Source: Molanna angustata
Lineage: Eukaryota > Arthropoda > Insecta > Trichoptera > Molannidae
DNA length: 64,000 nucleotides
Direction of reading: 5' to 3'
NCBI GenBank assembly: GCA_963576475.1
Contig: OY754981.1
Coordinates: 14,374,216-14,438,215 of the forward strand
Shown here: positions 58,890-64,000 of the stretch, in pieces
Numbering within the stretch: position 1 is the stretch's first letter
Layout of the letters: every line of letters begins with the position of its first letter
Made by a program: the position numbers and the translations under genes
Notes under the pieces: model-generated
Database searches by the model: none
Told to the model about the DNA's origin: nothing
What the model saw: only the letters and a program-made list of their open reading frames with translations

Positions 58890-59879
58890 TTACCACGGCC
58901 TCCACATATCTCCGCCAGTAGAAGAACCAGCTTGATGAATCTCCTTATTTTCCAACTTCTTTGTTTTCTTTTCATCTGGTTTATATTCGTCCTCACCGCG
59001 CATAGAGCTACTAACTTTGGGACAAGTGATATTCGCCATCATCATTGGCGAGATCACTCTTGGGGGGCTGTCAGACGGGTGGGGATACGCCCTCTTCCTC
59101 CCGGTGCTGGGCGTCAAAGAATAGTTCAAAGCCATCGGGGGTGATGTACCATACTCGGTGCTAGAGTTGTGTGAAGACGGAGTCAGTTGACCGAAAGAGT
59201 ATTCTTCGATTTTCCTCGAAACATCTCCGGCTTTAGTTATGTTCAATTCTTCCTTGGTATATTTCGGCGACGTTGTGGTAGAAGATATAGTTGCTTTTTG
59301 AGTTTCAGGACTGGAATCGACGAATGAAGATCCGCTCGGGGGAGTGGGAAACGCGGCAGATAATTGTTTTCTGGGTGGAGTTTCGGGTTCAGAAGATGAA
59401 TCGCAACTGGCGGAAGATGCAGGACTCGGAGGTTTATCTGGATGACGGACGCTTCTGAACGCGCTGACTCCGCTTTGAACGAAGTCCACAGAGGGTGGTG
59501 GAAAGGCCAGACGAGCGTCAGGAGGTAAGAGAAGGGCCAATTCCCCCGTCGGTAGGCGACTAGGAACTAGCGGTACTCCTCCGACGTGCAGATTTCCGTT
59601 GTAATCTTGGGGCACTGGAGCCGTCGGTCGTCCCAGAGCAGAGATGCAGGATGAGAGATGATGGCGAAGACGTGCTCGAGCCGGAGGCGCAAGAGCAGAC
59701 GAACGATTGAGAAACTCTGTAGCCTCAGCCGCGCACTCTGCAAATCCTTCCCTGAAACGAGCCAATACAGCTGGATCTGCCGCAGCTGCAGCCGCCAAAC
59801 TCCTCCTCTGTGTGGCTTGCAAATGACGCACCGTCATCTCCAAGATGTCGGCTTTTTCCAACTTTGAATGTCTTGCCGG
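58890..59879 (-). CDS. HES-family bHLH-Orange repressor (hairy/deadpan type), 3' exon
   Basis: DNA-binding transcriptional repressor of the hairy/E(spl) class, used in segmentation and neurogenesis, recruiting Groucho through WRPW. The exon opens at acceptor TTTCAG with ARHSKLEKADILEMTVRHLQ, the loop end and helix 2 of bHLH. An Orange domain follows (about exon residues 38-80, RFREGFAECAAEATEFLNR). Next is the family block VPLVPSRLPTGELALLLP (102-119), a Pro/Ser-rich linker, and the terminal DMWRPW. 329 residues, no breaks. The basic region and helix 1 are missing: no such exon was found between 59880 and 64000, so the intron exceeds 4.1 kb. FAEC and FLNR lean to deadpan, but hairy is possible, so no symbol is given. 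The exon is far richer in GC than its flanks. Confidence 0.92.
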   Translation of the reverse strand, partial: PARHSKLEKADILEMTVRHLQATQRRSLAAAAAADPAVLARFREGFAECAAEATEFLNRSSALAPPARARLRHHLSSCISALGRPTAPVPQDYNGNLHVGGVPLVPSRLPTGELALLLPPDARLAFPPPSVDFVQSGVSAFRSVRHPDKPPSPASSASCDSSSEPETPPRKQLSAAFPTPPSGSSFVDSSPETQKATISSTTTSPKYTKEELNITKAGDVSRKIEEYSFGQLTPSSHNSSTEYGTSPPMALNYSLTPSTGRKRAYPHPSDSPPRVISPMMMANITCPKVSSSMRGEDEYKPDEKKTKKLENKEIHQAGSSTGGDMWRPW

Positions 59880-62800
59880 CTGAAACAATGAAAATAATAC
59901 TATTAATTAATCTTGTGTTGACATTGTGTCTCTAGGATATAATTTTAGAGATCGATGTACAATAAAGACGAAAGTGTCCATACTGTATCAGTCATGTTTC
60001 TATGTAAGTAATGTAATTCTTCGTTTCAATTCCTAATTTACTTATAAAATAATTTTCTGTGGGAAATCATTTTTATTCTGATTTCTTAAACGTTCATGCA
60101 ATAAATGATTACAACGCAAAGCTTTATATAAAAACCTTGCATGAACAGCGAGGATAGTCTTCTTTATAATTAAACCCGTTTCACTTGTCAATATATCATA
60201 TTGAATCGAGTCCGTCGGACTATTTTTCGACAAAGAATGCTCTCATTCAATTATTTCGTTTCACTTTTGCCTATAGACCATTCCACACAATGCCCTTAGG
60301 GAAAAGGACTATTCTTTTATACTTTTGTATCTGAATTCTTGATTCTTTTGACCACTGGTACTATAGCAATTTGAATTCGCATTTATAGTTTTCTTATTTA
60401 AATGTCAATATAAGATACAAATACAAGAAGCATTCTTTGCCTCCCTCAATTGAATATATGATTGCGTCGTATTCGATATTTGAGTATTCGATTAGTCCTA
60501 TTTAGATAACCATATTGGATAAATTGGTATAGAAACATGGAATTCTTTTGTATTTTATCTCCAGCTGTTCGTTTAAAACTCCAAGGGGAATGCAAAGATT
60601 AAAGGTATTCTCACGAGAGAATTCAATTGTCTTCTCAATATTTTCTCGGCTTTTAATCAGGGGGAAGTTATACGTATATGAAAAATTGATGTTGTATTGT
60701 TCATTCCCCCACAGACTTTGCAATCGGAAGTAAAGACTCGATAAAGGAATCCCACAGTCTCGGATAACTTCTGATTGTTCCCACAAGTTTTGGGTCTTTG
60801 GGGTCAGATATTATCGGAACATTCACACACGTACAATATCCAAGATATTTCTCAGAGTAAATATTATGAACCTCTAAATAAATTTGTAATCCTGCGTTGC
60901 AAAAATATCAATATTCCTTTTTGTACGAACGTTCATTAAACGTTTTACATAATCATTTTATTTATTTATCTTTTTGTACATAATATAAACAAATATAATG
61001 CGCACTAGCGGCTTATTGCCATTGGGTAATTTCTTCCAACCAGCCAGAATACAAAATTATATACGTACATCAACAAAATAAAAAGTATACATTACACTAA
61101 GAAAAAGATTAAAAAACATTCGTTACGATACAATACGTTCAAAAGATTACACATACTTATATCAATTGTCGAATTCAAAAATATATTTTCCAGCGCAATG
61201 TGATCGTTGTACAAGCGCATAATGTGATTACATAAACCAGTTAATGGCACGTCGGCGTCGTTTGAACTGAGATGTTTGATTTTTCAGCTTATCCAAAGAA
61301 AAATATAATGCTAACCAAATAATGATATGAATATGATGAACTCTTTCCTGAGATAGAAATCATTTGTTTACTTGGATAGAAAAATATCAAAATATATTTA
61401 TTTGACATCAGTTGAATAAAAACGTTTGTCTACAAATTAAAACTTTGCTGATATCCATAGCAAAATTGATAGATATAATGATTTATTATATTTATTTAAC
61501 ATCGTATATAAAAGTTCTAACATCACCCAACAACTATGTACTTTATTAATTGGACCAGTGAAGCTACATTAAACATGACATTATGTGATTCATAATCGAT
61601 AAATTTCGTAACATTGAATATTTGTGATTATTATGACCAATGTTTACGTGTATAGGAACTCGGAGGGTGCAACTCGATGCAAACCATTACAACCCTCCAC
61701 CTGGTCAGAGTGAAGGTATTTTGTGTATTATCGCAGGACCTGGGTCCGATCCTTGCGGAACACCACACTACAGTACCGTGGGAACGTTAGCTTCATATAC
61801 ATTAGTGTGGCGGAATGTTTGCCCGCAGCATATGGAGGAATAGTGGTGTTTGGTCGGAGATATTAATTCCCAGGCTTTACTTACCGTGTCAGGTGTGGCG
61901 TGACTTTACTTTCGTTGGGGGAACTAGTTATATTATGCCATTTTGAAGCATCCGTTTTGTTTATCGTGTTTATGGAAATGTCCCATATTGAATTTGATGA
62001 ACTTTTATCCATATTTTACACTCTAATTGTTTCTACGGTTAATTATGACTGCCATATGTAATTTGTTGTTTTAATGCAGTAAAGCTATCGGCAAACGTAT
62101 CAAAAAATCACGTGGGCAACGCAGAACTATATTTTTTTTTATTCTTAACTAATATAACAAAACTTTTTTTAGATATTAATAAACACATCCTAAATTCAAA
62201 TGCAGTGGCAAGATATTTTGATTTAAATTATCCCCTGCTGGAAAAGATAAAGTGAAACTAAACGGTTTTAAATAATGTGAAACTAAACATTTTTAATATT
62301 TGCATACCATTAAATTTTTATTCCATTATTTGCAAAAAAACTGTAAAGATTGTTATGAAATGAGCTTATCGTGATAAAAATATATTACGTGTCATTAGCA
62401 TTACACGGGCGAATAAGTCTGATACAAAAATATGAACAATTTAGTCGTCAAGAGAGTATAGTCATATTTCACAAGGTTGTAAAAAAATATGAAAATTCCC
62501 CCGGAGCATTAAAGCAGAGCATTAAGTATACCTTTAATGTTCACACACGAAGAGGTTCGACTGGCACGCTTCATTAAAGCTCAAAACCTTAACATCACGC
62601 CAAGATGATTGAGAACAAGAATGTTCCCAGGATAGTTCCGCGCTATTTCGTGATGGGGACCATCGTCCGATCTGATTACCAAGGAAACTAAATCTCATCA
62701 TTTTTGACAATAAAAAATATCGTGCCTATTTTTTATACATATTTGAGCTTCTCGTACGAATAACACAGTATACACATTTCTTTGGATAGTTAATATAAGA

Positions 62801-63492
62801 AATAAAAATACAACATGCATATTTTCTTTCCCCTTTTTAGTCATTTTTCTTCTCCTTAATTTATTATTATTATTATCACTATTATCAAAGATGCGGCTCA
62901 GCTTCTCCAGGAGAGAAAATGGTAGTGTTGATATTGATTTTGCTGCAACATTTGTTTACGTGACTATATTTATTTGGTTTTATAGTAAAAATGAAACCTG
63001 TTTTGAAGTTGTTTGTGTACATACATATACATAGTCTTAATTTCAAATTGTCTTTTTTGTATGTGGTATTTTTTATTCTAATTTAATTTTGTTGATGACT
63101 TTTAGTATATTTTAATTCTGTTGATAATTAGCAGAATTAAATATATAAAACTACAATATAATTTCAATGATAGGCTTGGAAATTTTCTATTTATTCTATG
63201 TATGACAATTGCTTTTCTCTGTGCCAGACATTTGAGGGAATTCATCTGGACCCATTGGACATGCAGATTTTTGGTTCATAACCTTCATAAATTTCTGTCA
63301 CAAATGCCTTTTTATAACTTTCAATTCGATTTTTTCCTTTAACTAGTTATTTAGTTTTTATTGCATGATGTCATCTCTTTTTTGTCTTATTACTAAGTAC
63401 CTAATATGTTTATAAAAAAAAATTATTAAGTATTGAAAGAATTTATGAAGATGTTATTAATAACAATATTTTACTTATTAATATGTAAATTG
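59880..63492. other. Upstream intron of the HES gene
   Basis: No bHLH first exon was seen on the - strand. A SINE-C-like 3' end occurs on the - strand at about 60960-61060 (TTGGAAGAAATTACCCAATG, then TTTGTACAAAAAGAT-like). A moderately GC-rich block at 61650-61900 and another at 62500-62700 were not recognised; they could be regulatory DNA or old repeats. Confidence 0.45.
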
Positions 63493-63660
63493 GGTCGATG
63501 GCAGAGCGGTAAGCGCGCTGGGCTAGTATTCCAGTGGTCGCGAGTTCGAATCCTGCCTCGACCGATTTCGTTCACCTATATAGCACAAGCATTTATTTGC
63601 TTATTTTAGGGAACGTAGGAAGATGTATATGTACTTGTTTAACAAGGACATATTCATTTA
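63493..63660 (+). mobile_element. SINE-A, full length
   Basis: The tRNA-like head GGGTCGATGGCAGAGCGGTA has B box GAGTTCGAATCC and the link CGACCGATTTCG. The body CACAAGCATTTATTTGC, GGGAACGTAGGAAGATG and AACAAGGACATATTCATTTA precedes an A-rich tail. Not a functional tRNA: the same tail follows in every copy. It is the least degraded copy with 20427-20600. Confidence 0.85.
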
Positions 63661-64000
63661 TACACTTAAAAAAATATATATTTTTTCCCTCACTTGGCCT
63701 GCATAATGCAATGCATTTTTATATTAATTTGTACTGTACAAAGTTACAGATCATGGCTGAATATGGGTAGGTATAGCGTTTCTGTTTTATTGTAGAGATT
63801 TACTTTTGAGTTGATCGGAAGCACTTGGTTTAAATTGAATCATAATGTTTGAGAACGAAAGAGGTTTGTGTAGCTCATTGGTGCATGTCATAACATTATA
63901 ACAAGCGGTAGGTCTTCGGAGGAAGGAGGTGAAGGAGTGAGGGGGCCTCGACTTGAGCCCGTGGGAATATCTGCATTGGCAAGTAGGTACTAACGGAATT
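63661..64000. other. Right edge of window
   Basis: AT-rich until a GC-richer block at about 63900-63985 (GCGGTAGGTCTTCGGAGGAA, GGGGGCCTCGACTTGAGCC). It may be another SINE body; no bHLH coding is visible. Confidence 0.35.

Noticed and set aside
60502..60786. 94-codon open frame on the - strand with unbiased composition
   Set aside because: No recognised domain, splice partner or conserved context; left as unsupported.
63493..63565. Possible functional tRNA gene (also at 20530-20600 and 38697-38770)
   Set aside because: A and B boxes are present, but every copy is followed by the same body and tail: these are SINE heads.

Overview
This is eukaryotic nuclear DNA, AT-rich, with spliced genes separated by dense transposable elements. 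An insect, most likely a moth or butterfly (Lepidoptera), fits best. The gene set has insect-type relatives. Non-autonomous Helitrons, tRNA-derived SINEs, hAT and foldback MITEs and short TAGGTAGGTAC-like runs fill the rest. The order-level call is an inference from repeat style; no search was possible.

Genes. (1) Bases 2-94 are the last codons of an unidentified + strand gene running in from the left. (2) UGP (UTP-glucose-1-phosphate uridylyltransferase) is on the + strand. Five exons at 25840-31729 were placed from splice sites and reading phase. A 7-codon candidate first exon at 5929-5949 would make a 508-residue protein and would put nearly all of the 6-25.8 kb repeat cluster inside intron 1. 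(3) A Cep131/AZI1 (dilatory-type) centriolar satellite and ciliary protein is on the - strand. Its 13 coding exons at 47115-35257 join in phase to 1,566 codons, including one 2.87-kb exon of disordered sequence. It converges with UGP. (4) The 3' coding exon of a HES-family bHLH-Orange repressor (hairy/deadpan type) with a C-terminal WRPW is on the - strand at 59879-58890. Its upstream exon(s) lie beyond the right edge.

Layout. 0.1-5.5 kb: foldback element, hAT MITE, first Helitron. 5.5-6 kb: CpG-rich block and candidate UGP start. 6-20 kb: Helitron cluster with nested insertions, a long foldback element bounded by TTAA, hairpins and a GC island. 20-25.8 kb: MITE, SINEs and low-complexity DNA. 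25.8-31.7 kb: UGP body. 31.7-35.2 kb: AT-rich convergent intergenic DNA. 35.2-47.1 kb: Cep131, whose introns hold LINE, mariner, SINE, hAT and MITE insertions. 47.1-58.9 kb: gene-free DNA with repeats, a pentanucleotide array and minisatellites. 58.9-64 kb: HES exon and its long upstream intron.

The three recognised genes are not functionally linked. I see no evidence of a new multi-gene system. The richest signals are the well-preserved insertion histories: a Helitron inside a Helitron with a matching empty site, a Helitron inside a retroposon flanked by a 19-bp duplication, hAT elements with perfect 8-bp duplications, and a SINE splitting a mariner remnant.
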